Shown: positions 1 to 10,275, numbered from the stretch's first letter. The stretch is DNA of 52,919 nt from Pseudomonas sp. (GCF_030684895.1 NZ_JAUXXP010000076.1:1-52919), one strand, 5' to 3'. Program-made: numbers and translations. Notes: generated from the letters alone by a model not told the origin.

Positions 1-350
1 TTGGCGATGCCGCACACAGCATCCATCCGCTGGCCGGGCAGGGCGTCAACCTGGGCTTTCTCGATGTGGCAGTGCTGGCCGAGGTGCTGTTGCATGCCGC
101 GCAGCGTGGCGAGCGCCTGGGTGATGTGAAGGTGCTCAGCCGTTACGAGCGCCGCCGTATGCCGCATAACCTGGCGATGATGGCGGCGATGGAAGGCTTC
201 GAGCGGTTGTTCCAGGCCGACCCATTGCCGCTGCGCTGGTTGCGCAACAGCGGCCTCAACTGGGTGGATGATTTGCCGGAAGCCAAGGCGCTGTTTGTGC
301 GTCAGGCGTTGGGGCTGTCGGGTGATTTGCCGGAGTTGGCGCGGGTTTAA
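1..350 (+). CDS. UbiH/UbiF/VisC-family FAD-dependent monooxygenase, C-terminal part
   Basis: This is the 3' end of a gene that starts before the window; the reading frame runs from base 3 to a TAA at 348-350. The first visible residues are GDAAHSIHPLAGQGVNLG followed by a D, which is the second FAD-binding motif of the UbiH/UbiF/VisC flavoprotein hydroxylases that hydroxylate the ring of ubiquinone precursors. About 115 C-terminal residues are visible, fitting the C-terminal quarter of a roughly 400-residue enzyme. The family is clear; which ring position it hydroxylates (UbiH, UbiI/VisC or UbiF-like) cannot be told from this part. It converges on dctM. Confidence 0.85.
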   Translation, partial: GDAAHSIHPLAGQGVNLGFLDVAVLAEVLLHAAQRGERLGDVKVLSRYERRRMPHNLAMMAAMEGFERLFQADPLPLRWLRNSGLNWVDDLPEAKALFVRQALGLSGDLPELARV

Positions 351-385
351 CGCGGGCTATCTAACACAGTGACGTGCGTTACACC

Positions 386-404
386 GATGGTGGGTTACGC
401 CGCG
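386..404. repeat. single arm of the GGTGGGTTACGGCGC dispersed repeat
   Basis: The stretch TGGTGGGTTACGCCGC matches, with one change, the left arm of the intergenic repeat seen complete at 22142-22235, 23142-23235 and 42181-42250. The opposite arm is not recognisable here, so this looks like a decayed copy. The rest of the 351-483 interval shows no gene. Confidence 0.5.
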
Positions 405-483
405 TTTCGAGCGGCGTGATACCTGGCCATTGCTGCATGCGGCTAACCTGCGCGGCCCGACCCACACTACAAAAGCTACGGGC

Positions 484-510
484 AAAAAAAGCCCGGCACT
501 AAGGCCGGGC
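484..510 (-). terminator. Rho-independent terminator of dctPQM
   Basis: On the minus strand a 7-bp GC stem (GCCCGGC at 504-510 and 491-497, loop of 6) is followed by seven T residues at 484-490. It lies about 35 bp past the dctM stop codon. Confidence 0.9.
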
Positions 511-545
511 GAAAAGTGTGTAGGGAAGTACACACGGAGTTGCTG

Positions 546-1829
546 TCAGGTCATGCCCAGCCAAGTGGGCAGCGCCATGGATACGGCAGGCACGTACGTG
601 ATGATCATCAGGAAGCTGAGCAGCAGCATCAGCCACGGCCAGGCGGCTTTGATCACGGCAGTCAGTGGCATGCCAGTCACCGCCGAGGTGACGAACAGGT
701 TGAGCCCCACTGGCGGTGTGATCAGTCCGATTTCCATGTTCACCACCATGATGATGCCCAGGTGGATCGGATCGATGCCCAGCTGTACCGCAATCGGGAA
801 CAGGATCGGCGCGAGGATCAGGATGATCGCCGACGGCTCCATAAAGGCGCCCGCCACCAGCAGCACGATGTTCACCACTAGCAGGAACTGCCACGGCTGC
901 AGGCCCATCTCGATCACCCAGGCGGTGATGGTCTGCGGGATCTGCTCGGTGGTCAGCACGTGGGCGAAGAGCATGGCGTTGGCGATGATGAACATCAGCA
1001 TGATGGTCAGCTTGCCGGAGTCCAGCAGCACTTTGGGGCACTCGCGGATGGTCATGTCCTTGTACACGAACAACGCGACGAAGCCGGCGTAGACCGCCGC
1101 TACCGCCGCTGCTTCGGTGGGGGTGAACATGCCGGAGTAGATGCCGCCGAGGATGATCACCATCAACAGCAGGCCCCAGATCGCCTTGCGTGCCGTGGTC
1201 AGCAGCTGACGCAGGCTGGCACGTGGCATGGCCGGCAGGTTCATCTTCCGCGCGACGATATAGATCGCCACCATCAGCGCCAGGCCCAGCAGCAGGCCAG
1301 GCACCACGCCGGCCATAAACAACTTGCCCACCGATTGCTCGGTCGCAGCGGCATACACCACCATGACGATCGACGGTGGAATCAGGATGCCCAGGGTGCC
1401 GGCGTTACACACGATACCGGCGCCGAACGCCTGCGGGTAACCCGAGCGCACCATGCCGGCGATGGCAATCGAGCCCACCGCAGCCACGGTGGCGGGGGAT
1501 GAGCCGGAGAGCGCGGCGAACAGCATGCAGGCCATCACCGCCGAGATTGCCAGGCCGCCACGGATATGGCCGACACAGGCGTTGGCGAAATCGATCAGGC
1601 GCTGAGCCACCCCGCCAGTGGTCATAAACGCACCAGACAGCAGGAAGAACGGAATCGCCAGCAGGGTGTAGTGCTCGGAGGTTTCAAACAACTTGATTGC
1701 CAGCGAACGCACCGAGTCCGGGCTGAACAGCATGATGGTGATCGAGCCGGCCAGGCCCAGGGAGGCGGCAATCGGCACGCCGATAAACATCAGCACGAAC
1801 AGTAGAAGGAAGAGGAACAGGATGGTCAT
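546..1829 (-). CDS. dctM: TRAP transporter large permease DctM
   Basis: This is the large membrane subunit of a tripartite ATP-independent periplasmic (TRAP) transporter, carrying the ion-coupled translocation path for C4-dicarboxylates such as succinate, fumarate and malate. The 427-residue length is the family norm. The protein is almost entirely hydrophobic with about 12 membrane segments, starts MTILFLFLLLFVLMFIGVPI, and contains typical DctM stretches such as ALSGSSPATVAAVGSIAI and MFTPTEAAAVAAVYA. Its start overlaps the end of dctQ by four bases (ATGA type), so the two are translationally coupled. It is the last gene of dctP-dctQ-dctM and is followed by a strong terminator. The C4-dicarboxylate specificity is inferred from the adjacent dctBD genes. 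Confidence 0.95.
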   Translation of the reverse strand: MTILFLFLLLFVLMFIGVPIAASLGLAGSITIMLFSPDSVRSLAIKLFETSEHYTLLAIPFFLLSGAFMTTGGVAQRLIDFANACVGHIRGGLAISAVMACMLFAALSGSSPATVAAVGSIAIAGMVRSGYPQAFGAGIVCNAGTLGILIPPSIVMVVYAAATEQSVGKLFMAGVVPGLLLGLALMVAIYIVARKMNLPAMPRASLRQLLTTARKAIWGLLLMVIILGGIYSGMFTPTEAAAVAAVYAGFVALFVYKDMTIRECPKVLLDSGKLTIMLMFIIANAMLFAHVLTTEQIPQTITAWVIEMGLQPWQFLLVVNIVLLVAGAFMEPSAIILILAPILFPIAVQLGIDPIHLGIIMVVNMEIGLITPPVGLNLFVTSAVTGMPLTAVIKAAWPWLMLLLSFLMIITYVPAVSMALPTWLGMT

Positions 1830-2458
1830 TGTTTGTGCTCCCCGTGCTCATTGATCTTCAGCGCCTCGGCGGCTTCATCAGCCAGGCCCAGGCCGGTCTG
1901 CTGGTTGCGCAGGATGCGCACGAAGATTTCCAAGAAGCGGATAAACACCATGGCGTAGCCGAACGGCACGATCAGGGTGATATGCCATTGCATGATGCCG
2001 TAGTGACCGAGGTCTTCAGCACCGATGCCGGCGGTGAACAGGGTTTTCACCCAGTCGAAGCTGGCCACGGTGATCAGCCCGGCATAGCCCAGGCAGGCCA
2101 GGCAGGCGATCAGGCCGATAACCCGCTGCACCGGTTTGCTCGCCAGTTTCACCAGCGCATCGACACCGATGTGCCCGGCGGTGCGCACACCGTAGGCCAG
2201 GCCGAAGAAGATCAACCAGGCGAATAACGCCTTGGTCAGGGCAATGCTCCAGGTCATTGACTGGGCCATGCCGAGAATGCTGTCGCCAATGGCGAAGAAC
2301 AACTCACTGCTGCCTTCCCAGCGATCCGCCAGGTTGTAGAACAGTGTGTAGAGGTTATTGAGGATCACGTAGACGAAGGTCACCAGCGTCATGGCGGCCA
2401 GCAGAAAGGCGATAAAGCCTTCCTCGAAGTGGTCCCAGACGCGCCGCAAGGCGTTCAT
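1826..2458 (-). CDS. dctQ: TRAP transporter small permease DctQ
   Basis: This is the small membrane subunit that pairs with DctM. The start was placed at the ATG at 2458 (MNALRRVWDHFEEGF), because a GGAGA ribosome site lies 8 bases upstream; the open frame extends 24 codons further without a better start. The product is 210 residues with four membrane segments (about 15-35, 65-85, 105-125 and 150-170), as expected for DctQ. The C-terminal tail is charged and cytoplasmic. It sits between dctP (127-bp gap with two hairpins) and dctM (4-base overlap). Confidence 0.93.
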   Translation of the reverse strand: MNALRRVWDHFEEGFIAFLLAAMTLVTFVYVILNNLYTLFYNLADRWEGSSELFFAIGDSILGMAQSMTWSIALTKALFAWLIFFGLAYGVRTAGHIGVDALVKLASKPVQRVIGLIACLACLGYAGLITVASFDWVKTLFTAGIGAEDLGHYGIMQWHITLIVPFGYAMVFIRFLEIFVRILRNQQTGLGLADEAAEALKINEHGEHKQ

Positions 2459-2490
2459 CGATAGAGTCTCCAGTGTTTGAGGGGCGGCGT

Positions 2491-2552
2491 ACCCAGGCAG
2501 CCCACTAGGGTTGCCTGGGTATTCAGCCAATCGCGCAGCGGCAAGGCTGCGC
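2491..2552 (-). promoter_or_regulatory. two intercistronic hairpins between dctP and dctQ
   Basis: Inverted repeats ACCCAGGCA/TGCCTGGGT (2491-2499 with 2512-2520) and GCGCAGC/GCTGCGC (2533-2539 with 2546-2552) lie in the 127-bp gap. Neither is followed by a T tract, so they are unlikely to be full terminators. By position they could protect dctP mRNA or reduce read-through, giving more binding protein than permease; that role is inferred. Confidence 0.5.
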
Positions 2553-2585
2553 TGTGGTTGGGCTCAGGCCGCAGCCTGCTCCGCC

Positions 2586-3701
<1,116 letters not shown>

Positions 3702-3727
3702 TTAGTGAGTCGCCTGCAGGAGGCTAG

Positions 3728-3743
3728 AGCAACCGCCATGCCA
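3728..3743 (-). promoter_or_regulatory. sigma-54 (RpoN) promoter of dctPQM
   Basis: The minus strand reads TGGCATGGCGGTTGCT: a -24 GG and a -12 GC separated by exactly ten bases, matching the consensus TGGCAC-N5-TTGC with one change. The predicted start is near 3717, leaving about 140 bp of leader before the dctP ATG. DctD, encoded just upstream, is a sigma-54-dependent activator. Confidence 0.8.
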
Positions 3744-3755
3744 GGCGCTGAAATG

Positions 3756-3788
3756 GTCGCTGTTAGTAGTGTGAAACGCAGCAGCGAC
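3756..3788 (-). promoter_or_regulatory. candidate DctD upstream binding site
   Basis: A perfect inverted repeat GTCGCTG (3756-3762) / CAGCGAC (3782-3788) lies just upstream of the dctP sigma-54 promoter. A second inverted repeat, GCTGCGCA (3826-3833) / TGCGCAGC (3841-3848), lies further up. Enhancer-binding proteins use paired palindromes in such positions, although these lie closer to the promoter than is usual. The second repeat could instead end the dctD transcript, but it has no T tract. Confidence 0.35.
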
Positions 3789-3868
3789 AAGGCCTGGCGG
3801 GTTGTTGCAGGAGATTTCGCGCGCTGCTGCGCAGGCCGTTTGCGCAGCTTTTGGCGGAAATCCGCCGG

Positions 3869-5263
3869 CTACTCGAGGCTGTCTGGCGAGCTTCCGCCAG
3901 CGTCGGCGAAGCTCAGGCCGTGTTTACGCAGCTTGTCGTGCAGGGTTTTGCGCGGCACGCCCAGAGCCTCGGCCAGGCTGCGCAGCGAGCTGTGCGAGCG
4001 GCTCAGTTCGGCGCTGATCAGGCTGCGCTCGAAGGCTTCCACCTGGGCGTTCAGGCCGCCGTTGTTGCCGTCCTCATCAGGCATCGGCGCAGCGGCCTGT
4101 GCCTGCAGGTCGAGGTCAAGTTCCAGGCCGAGGGCAAAGCGTTCGGCGGCGTTCTGTAATTCGCGCACGTTGCCCGGCCAGGGATGACGCAGCAGCGCTG
4201 CACGCTGGCCCGGTTGCAGGCTGCGTTCGGCCAGGCCATGGCGGCTGCTGGCAGCCTCGGCAAAGTGCTGGAACAGCAACAGGGCATCTTCGCCGCGCTC
4301 GCGCAGGGCCGGGATACGCAGCGGGGCGACGTTCAGGCGGTAATACAGGTCGGCGCGGAAACGCCCCTGGTCGGCGGCCTGGCGCAGGTCTTCCTTGGTC
4401 GCGGCAATCACCCGAATATCCAGGGGAATCAGCTGGTTGCCACCGAGGCGCTCGACCACCCGCTCCTGCAGCAGGCGCAGCAGTTTGACTTGCACTTCCA
4501 GGCTCATGCTTTCGATTTCATCGAGAAACAGGGTGCCGCCATTGGCGAATTCGAACTTACCGATGCGGCGTTTTTGCGCGCCGGTAAAGGCACCCTGTTC
4601 ATGGCCGAACAGCTCGCTTTCCACCACCGATTCGGCCAGGGCGCCGGCGTTGATCGCCACGAACGGCCCGGCGCGGCGGTTCGACAGGTCATGCAGCGCG
4701 CGCGCCACCACTTCCTTGCCGGCGCCGGTTTCGCCGAGGATCAGCACATCGCTGTTGATCCCGGCCAGGGCGCCGATCTGCTCGCGCAGGCGCAGCATGG
4801 CTGGCGATTGGCCGACCAAACGCGCCGACAGGGTGTGGCGGTCGGCCAGGGCCATGCGCAGGCTGCGGTTATCCAGCACCAGGCGGCGCAGGGCCAGGGC
4901 ACGGCGCACGCTGTCGAGCAGGTCGTCGCTGGCGAAGGGCTTTTCCAGAAAGTCATAGGCGCCCGCGCGCATGGCCTGCACGGCCAGCGGCACATCGCCG
5001 TGGCCGGTGATCAGCAGCACCGGCAGTTCCGGGTCCTGCTCCTGCAGCTGTTGCAGCAGTTGCAGGCCATCAATGCCGGGCATGCGGATATCGCTGACCA
5101 CCACGCCCGGCCAGTCGCGCTCGATGCGCGCGGCCACGCCATGGGCGTCGGCCAGGCTGCTGACCTTGAGCCCTGCCAGGTCGAGGGTCTGGCTCAGCGC
5201 CTGACGCAGGTGCGGGTCGTCGTCGATCAGCAGCACCTGGGTGCGGGAGTCGATCATGCTCAT
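3869..5263 (-). CDS. dctD: C4-dicarboxylate response regulator DctD (sigma-54 activator)
   Basis: An NtrC-type regulator of 464 residues. The receiver domain (about 1-125) has the acidic pocket IDDD at 13-16, the phospho-acceptor D58 in VVSDIRMPG and the KPF lysine at 108. The AAA+ domain follows with Walker A GETGAGKE (177-184), the sigma-54-contacting GAFTGA loop (224-229) and Walker B GGTLFLDEI (242-250). A Fis-type helix-turn-helix ends the protein (SLRSLAEALGVPRKTLHDKL). The ATG at 5263 overlaps the dctB stop by four bases and has AGAGGA upstream; a second ATG two codons on is possible. It should be phosphorylated by DctB and switch on dctPQM. Confidence 0.95.
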   Translation of the reverse strand: MSMIDSRTQVLLIDDDPHLRQALSQTLDLAGLKVSSLADAHGVAARIERDWPGVVVSDIRMPGIDGLQLLQQLQEQDPELPVLLITGHGDVPLAVQAMRAGAYDFLEKPFASDDLLDSVRRALALRRLVLDNRSLRMALADRHTLSARLVGQSPAMLRLREQIGALAGINSDVLILGETGAGKEVVARALHDLSNRRAGPFVAINAGALAESVVESELFGHEQGAFTGAQKRRIGKFEFANGGTLFLDEIESMSLEVQVKLLRLLQERVVERLGGNQLIPLDIRVIAATKEDLRQAADQGRFRADLYYRLNVAPLRIPALRERGEDALLLFQHFAEAASSRHGLAERSLQPGQRAALLRHPWPGNVRELQNAAERFALGLELDLDLQAQAAAPMPDEDGNNGGLNAQVEAFERSLISAELSRSHSSLRSLAEALGVPRKTLHDKLRKHGLSFADAGGSSPDSLE

Positions 5264-7074
5264 ACAACAAAGTCCTCTGGCGACTGGGTTTTGATGCCCT
5301 GGTCCGCGGCGCGCAGGCGCAGGGTCAGCTGAGCGCCGCCGTCGGGGTGGTTGGCGAACAGCAGTTCGCCGCCCAGGGCGCGCATCAGGGTATCGCAAAT
5401 GGCCAGGCCGAGGCCGAGGCCCTGAGCGCTGGTTTTGGTGGTGAAGAATGGCTCGCGGGCGCGTTGCAGGGCCTCCTGACTAAAGCCGGGGCCATTGTCC
5501 CGCAGGTGTAGGTCGACGCCCTCGGCGGTAAGTTCGGCACTCAGCCACAGGCGGCGGGGCTGCGGCACTTCGCTCAAGGCATCGAGGGCGTTGGCCAACA
5601 GGTTGCCGAGCACCTGGCGCAGGCGGGTTTCCCCAGCCTGCACCCACAGGGTGGCGTTGGGCAGGTCGCGAATCAGCTCGACCTGCATGGCCTGGCGACG
5701 CTTGGCCAGCAGGGCCAGGGCATCGTCGATGGCCGGTTGCAGGGCCACGCTTTCCGGGGCGTGGCGGTCACGGCGGGCGAAGGCGCGCAGGTGGGAAATG
5801 ATCGAAGCCATGCGCTCGGTAAGCTGGCTGATCAGCTTGAGGTTGGCGCGGGCATCGTCGCCGCGCTGGTGGTCGAGCAGCACGCAGGCGTTGTCGGCGT
5901 AGCTGCGAATGGCCGCCAGCGGCTGATTGAGTTCATGGCTGATGCTCGCACTCATGGTGCCCAGGGCCGAGAGTTTGCTGGCCTGCACCAGTTCATCCTG
6001 CGCTTGCACCAGCTCCTGCTGAGCCTGTTCACGTTCCAGCACTTCCTGTTTCAGCCGGCTATTCAGCCGTTCCAGGTCCAGGGTGCGCTCCAGCACGCGT
6101 TGCTCCAACTGTTGACGCGCCTGGCTGTCGAGGGCGATTCGCTCCAGGTAGTGGCGGCGACGCTGCATCAGCAGGCCGAGCAGCAGCATCAGCAACAGCA
6201 GCATGCCGCCGCCGGCCACCAGGGCGGTGCGTACGGGGCGGTCGAGCAGGCTGCGCGGCGCGAGAATACTGACGGTCCAGCCGGTTTCCTTGAGCTCGCG
6301 GTCCTGGCGAATCCAGTTCTGCGCATCCAGCTTGATCGGTGGCGGCGCCTGGGTCGGGTAAGGCAGGTTGGCGGCGATTGCGGCGCGCTCGGCGGCGTCC
6401 AGCGGGCGGCTGGCGGTAAAGCGCCACTGGCTGTTGGAGGTGAGGATCACCACGCCATTGGCGTCGGTTACCAGCAGTTGTTCCGGGGTGTTGCCCCACA
6501 GGGTTTCGGTGTGGTCGAGGTCGACCTTGACCACCAGCGCGCCGAGGTTGCGCTCACCGTCGCGCACGGCGGCGGCAAAGTAATAACCGCGCTTGCCCGA
6601 GGTGGTGCCGAGGCCGAAGAAGCGCCCCGGCCGGCCGGCGATGGCTTCGCGGAAATACGGGCGGAAAGCAAAGTTGCGGTCGACGAAGGAATCGCTCTGC
6701 TCCCAGTTGGAGGCTGCTAGGGTCTTGCCGTCGGGGTCCATCAGGTAGATCACGTCGGCCCCGGTCTGCCCGCGCACACGGTCAAGCAGGCGGTTGGCGT
6801 TCTCCAGTAGGGCGCGTTCGGTTGGCTGCTGCAGGGCCAGACGCAGGGCCGGCAGGTCACCGAGAATCGGGGGTAGCACTTCATAACGGCGCAGCGTACC
6901 GAGCAGGTTGGCCACATAGAGGTCGAGGGTCTGGCGGTTCTGTTCGACCAGTACGCCGCTGTAGTAACGCTCGGCCAGTTGCTGCAGCGGCCACAGCAGG
7001 GGCGTCAGCAGCAGGGCGAGGACGGCCAGGCTGCGCCAACGCGGACGACGTGGGTGAGGGTGGGCGGTGGACAT
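5260..7074 (-). CDS. dctB: C4-dicarboxylate sensor histidine kinase DctB
   Basis: A 604-residue membrane kinase that senses external C4-dicarboxylates and phosphorylates DctD. There are membrane segments at about 14-32 and 283-303, enclosing a periplasmic double-Cache (PAS-like) sensor containing RNFAFRPYFREAIAGRPGRF, a signature of DctB-type sensors. A coiled coil (310-365) leads to the H box ISHELNQPLAAIRSY with phospho-acceptor H380, the N box NLLANALDAL (491-500), G1 DNGPGF (526-531) and the G2 glycine cluster GLGLGLAI. There is no receiver domain. Its stop overlaps dctD. A weak ribosome site precedes the ATG at 7074. Confidence 0.94.
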   Translation of the reverse strand: MSTAHPHPRRPRWRSLAVLALLLTPLLWPLQQLAERYYSGVLVEQNRQTLDLYVANLLGTLRRYEVLPPILGDLPALRLALQQPTERALLENANRLLDRVRGQTGADVIYLMDPDGKTLAASNWEQSDSFVDRNFAFRPYFREAIAGRPGRFFGLGTTSGKRGYYFAAAVRDGERNLGALVVKVDLDHTETLWGNTPEQLLVTDANGVVILTSNSQWRFTASRPLDAAERAAIAANLPYPTQAPPPIKLDAQNWIRQDRELKETGWTVSILAPRSLLDRPVRTALVAGGGMLLLLMLLLGLLMQRRRHYLERIALDSQARQQLEQRVLERTLDLERLNSRLKQEVLEREQAQQELVQAQDELVQASKLSALGTMSASISHELNQPLAAIRSYADNACVLLDHQRGDDARANLKLISQLTERMASIISHLRAFARRDRHAPESVALQPAIDDALALLAKRRQAMQVELIRDLPNATLWVQAGETRLRQVLGNLLANALDALSEVPQPRRLWLSAELTAEGVDLHLRDNGPGFSQEALQRAREPFFTTKTSAQGLGLGLAICDTLMRALGGELLFANHPDGGAQLTLRLRAADQGIKTQSPEDFVV

Positions 7075-7242
7075 GCGCTTACTCGGGCAGGGCGATCAGT
7101 TGAGAGTGGCGGTTATGCAATAAGTGGGCAAGCTCGCCGATATGGGTCAATACTCAAATCGTTCGGCATCGCTTTGGAGTAATGATGCCGCCCCGGTTGC
7201 GCCCTGCATGGACGGCTGCGCTTTGGTCCCTGGAGGTTTGCA

Positions 7243-8868
7243 ATGTTGGCACAAATAACGGTAAGGGCGAGGCTGCTGCTGTTGGCGGTGGTGCCGCTGC
7301 TGGTGCTGATTGTGGTCATCGCTATGGCGTTGTCCAACGCCGGCAAGCTCAATCAGAGTTTTGACGAGCTATTTAACGACCGTATGCGGCCGATCAGCCA
7401 GCTCAAGGTGGTCTCTGATGCCTATGCGGTGGCGATGGTCGATGCACTGCATAAATACCGCGCCGGGGTGTTCGATGAATCCGCGTTGCGCAAGGCATTC
7501 AGTGATGCCCGCAGCCGTGGCGACAAGGCCTGGGCCGAATACATCGCCACCCGTCTGACCCGGGATGAAAGCAGTCGGGTCGAACGGGTCAAGCCGCATC
7601 TGTTGCGGGTGCAGCAACTGGCCGATCAGTATCTGGGGCAGCTCGGCAATGGCCAGCTATTGGCAGCGGAGGCCGGGCCGTTCAATCGCACCCTGTATGA
7701 CACGTTCGACCCGCTCGGTGGCGAGCTGGAAGGCTTGATCAATCTACAGCTGAGTGAAGGCGAGCAACTTAACGTCGAGACCGCCGCGCAGTACCAGACG
7801 ATCCGCAACACCTTTGTGTTGATCGGCGCAGTGGCGTTGTTGCTGGTGCTGGTGGCGGCGCTGTTGATCAGCCTGTCGATCATTCGTCCGCTGGCTGGCT
7901 TGCGCAGCCTGATCAGCGAAGTGCAGCAGTCGTCCAATCTGACCCTGCGCGCCGATACCAGCGGTCGCGATGAGGTGTCTGATACCGCGCGGGCCTTTAA
8001 TACCATGCTTGAGCACCAGCAGGCGTTGATCCGGCATCTGGCCGATACCGCCACTCAACTGGCCGCTGCCTCTGAGGAAATGAGCGCGATCAGCGCCCAG
8101 GTCAGCCAGGCCGCCTCGGCCCAGGGTGACCAGACCAATATGGTTGCCACCGCCGTGCACCAGATGAGCGTGGCGGTGCAGGAGGTGGCGCGCAATGCGC
8201 AGTCCACCGCGAGCAATGCGGCGGACGCCAACAAGGAAGCGCGCCAGGGCAGCGAGTTGGTGCAGTCCAACCTCACATCGATTCAGGGGTTGTCGGTGTC
8301 GGTGGAGAAAGCCGGCGAGGTGATCGACACCCTGCACAGCCAGAGCGATGAAATCAGCAAGGTACTTGGGGTGATCCAGAGCATCGCCGAGCAGACCAAC
8401 CTGCTGGCGCTCAACGCGGCCATCGAGGCGGCGCGTGCCGGTGAGGCGGGGCGCGGCTTTGCCGTGGTGGCCGATGAGGTGCGCAGCCTGGCCAGTAATA
8501 CGCAGAAAGCCACCGAGTCGATTCGCAGCATGATCGATGCCCTGCAAGGCGGCGCGCGCAGTGCGGTAAGCGCCATGCAGCTATCGCGCGAGCAGGCGCA
8601 AAACAGCGTCAGTCATGCCCGTGAAGCAGGTGAGGTGCTCAATCATATTGCCCATGCCATCGAAGGCATTGCCGATGGCAATGTGCAGATTTCCGCTGCT
8701 ACCGAGGAGCAGACCGCGGTGGCCAACGAGATCAGCCAGAACATCAGCAGCCTTAATGACAGCATTGGCGAGGTGGTCAACGGCGCCGAGCAGAGCTCGA
8801 TTGCCAGTCGCGATCTGGCGCAACTGGCCACCGGTTTGCAGCAGCAGATTCAGCGTTTCAGGGCTTAG
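7243..8868 (+). CDS. methyl-accepting chemotaxis protein with four-helix-bundle sensor
   Basis: A 541-residue chemoreceptor. TM1 spans about 11-31 and TM2 about 190-213. The periplasmic domain between them (about 155 residues, largely helical, containing [18 protein letters not shown]) fits the 4HB_MCP type. A HAMP domain follows (215-265), then the cytoplasmic signalling helices with the conserved hairpin tip (about 380-415: [18 protein letters not shown], then [12 protein letters not shown]). There is no C-terminal CheR-binding pentapeptide. A GGAGG ribosome site lies just before the ATG. It diverges from dctB, so a dicarboxylate or related ligand is a fair guess, but the sensor domain gives no direct proof. 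Its stop codon overlaps that of rmlD on the other strand. Confidence 0.92.
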   Translation: MLAQITVRARLLLLAVVPLLVLIVVIAMALSNAGKLNQSFDELFNDRMRPISQLKVVSDAYAVAMVDALHKYRAGVFDESALRKAFSDARSRGDKAWAEYIATRLTRDESSRVERVKPHLLRVQQLADQYLGQLGNGQLLAAEAGPFNRTLYDTFDPLGGELEGLINLQLSEGEQLNVETAAQYQTIRNTFVLIGAVALLLVLVAALLISLSIIRPLAGLRSLISEVQQSSNLTLRADTSGRDEVSDTARAFNTMLEHQQALIRHLADTATQLAAASEEMSAISAQVSQAASAQGDQTNMVATAVHQMSVAVQEVARNAQSTASNAADANKEARQGSELVQSNLTSIQGLSVSVEKAGEVIDTLHSQSDEISKVLGVIQSIAEQTNLLALNAAIEAARAGEAGRGFAVVADEVRSLASNTQKATESIRSMIDALQGGARSAVSAMQLSREQAQNSVSHAREAGEVLNHIAHAIEGIADGNVQISAATEEQTAVANEISQNISSLNDSIGEVVNGAEQSSIASRDLAQLATGLQQQIQRFRA

Positions 8869-9731
8869 CTGCGAGCGAGGCATTGCTCCAGCGCGGCTTG
8901 CCAGGTTGGCAGTTGAACCTGCCAGTCCTGCTGCAGGCGGCTGCAGTCCAAACGTGAATTAAGTGGGCGTTGCGCCGGGGTTGGGTAAGCGCTGCTGGGA
9001 ATGGGCTGCAGCGCCGCCACGCGTTTGCCCTGGCTGCGCAGGTGCGCGGCAATCGCGCTGGCGAAACCGAACCAGCTGGTTTCGCCCTGCGCAGTCATGT
9101 GATACACGCCCCACGGGCCGTCCTGGCCAGTTCGCCACTGCTCAATCAGTTGCGCCGTGGTCTGGGCAATAGTGCCGGCCCAGGTTGGTGCGCCGATCTG
9201 GTCGTCCACCACTGAAAGGTTTTCGCGCTCCTGCAGCAGGCGCTGCATGGTCAGCAGAAAGTTTTTGCCGTGCTGCGAATAGACCCAGCTGGTGCGCAGA
9301 ATCAGGTGCATACCGCCCACGGCCTGAATTGCCTGCTCGCCCGCCAGCTTGCTGCGTCCGTATACGCTCAGCGGATGGGTGGCGTCGCTTTCGCGGTAAG
9401 GTTTGGCGTGGCTGCCGTCGAATACATAATCGGTGGAGTAATGGAGCAGCGGAGCGCCCAGCTCGGCAGCGACCTCGGCGAGGATGCCGGGCGCGCTGGC
9501 GTTGATCGCGAAGGCCAGCTCCGGCTCGCTCTCGGCCTGATCCACCGCGGTGTGCGCGGCGGCATTGATGATCAGCTCGGGGCGCAGGCGCTGGACGTGC
9601 TGACGAATTAGTTCGGGCTGAGCCAGGTCCAGCTGCTCGCGGCCCAGTACTGTCAGTTCGCCTGCGCCTTGCAGGGCGCGCTGAAGTTCCTGGCTGACCT
9701 GGCCATGCTGGCCGAGCAGGAGAATCTTCAT
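8865..9731 (-). CDS. rmlD: dTDP-4-dehydrorhamnose reductase RmlD
   Basis: The last step of dTDP-L-rhamnose synthesis: NAD(P)H-dependent reduction of dTDP-4-dehydro-L-rhamnose. At 288 residues it is of normal length. The N-terminal nucleotide-binding motif is [10 protein letters not shown], the serine region [10 protein letters not shown] is present, and the catalytic pair is in [11 protein letters not shown] (Y-x3-K). The start overlaps the rmlC stop by four bases. It is the final gene of the operon, and its TAA (8865-8867) interlocks with the TAG of the convergent chemoreceptor. Rhamnose made here would feed LPS or other surface glycans. Confidence 0.95.
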   Translation of the reverse strand: MKILLLGQHGQVSQELQRALQGAGELTVLGREQLDLAQPELIRQHVQRLRPELIINAAAHTAVDQAESEPELAFAINASAPGILAEVAAELGAPLLHYSTDYVFDGSHAKPYRESDATHPLSVYGRSKLAGEQAIQAVGGMHLILRTSWVYSQHGKNFLLTMQRLLQERENLSVVDDQIGAPTWAGTIAQTTAQLIEQWRTGQDGPWGVYHMTAQGETSWFGFASAIAAHLRSQGKRVAALQPIPSSAYPTPAQRPLNSRLDCSRLQQDWQVQLPTWQAALEQCLARS

Positions 9732-10273
9732 GGGAAAACCTGCGCATCAGCGAAGCTGAGCCCAGCCTGATCCTTGGCTGATAACTGCGGCGCGCCATCC
9801 AGTGGCCAGTCGATGGCCAGGGTCGGGTCATCCCAGCGGATGCAGCGCTCGTGTTCGGGGGCATAGTAGTCGGTGGTCTTGTAGAGAAATTCGGCGAACT
9901 CGCTGAGCACGACAAAGCCATGGGCAAAACCTTCCGGCACCCATAGTTGCCGCTTGTTCTCAGCGGACAATAGATTGCCCGCCCATTTGCCGAAGGTGGG
10001 CGAGCTGCGACGTAGGTCCACGGCCACGTCATAGACTTCGCCAGCGGTGACCCGTACCAGTTTGCCCTGCGCTTGCTGCACTTGATAATGCAGGCCGCGT
10101 AGCACGTCTTTGGCTGAGCGCGAGTGATTGTCCTGAACGAACTCACGCTGCAGGCCGGTGGCATCGGCAAAGCTGCGGGCATTGAAGCTCTCGAAGAAAA
10201 AACCGCGCTGATCGCCGAACACCTTGGGCTCGAGAATGATCATGCCGGGTAGTTCGGTGTTAACAGCTTGCAT
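9728..10273 (-). CDS. rmlC: dTDP-4-dehydrorhamnose 3,5-epimerase RmlC
   Basis: The third step of dTDP-L-rhamnose synthesis, a double epimerisation at C3 and C5. The cupin-fold protein has 181 residues. Recognised motifs are DQRGFFFESFNARSF, FVQDNHSRSAKDVLRGLHYQ (with the catalytic histidine in GLHYQ), and VPEGFAHGFVVLSE. It begins two bases after the rmlA stop and its end overlaps rmlD, so the four genes are one tightly coupled operon. Confidence 0.96.
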   Translation of the reverse strand: MQAVNTELPGMIILEPKVFGDQRGFFFESFNARSFADATGLQREFVQDNHSRSAKDVLRGLHYQVQQAQGKLVRVTAGEVYDVAVDLRRSSPTFGKWAGNLLSAENKRQLWVPEGFAHGFVVLSEFAEFLYKTTDYYAPEHERCIRWDDPTLAIDWPLDGAPQLSAKDQAGLSFADAQVFP

Positions 10274-10275
10274 GG

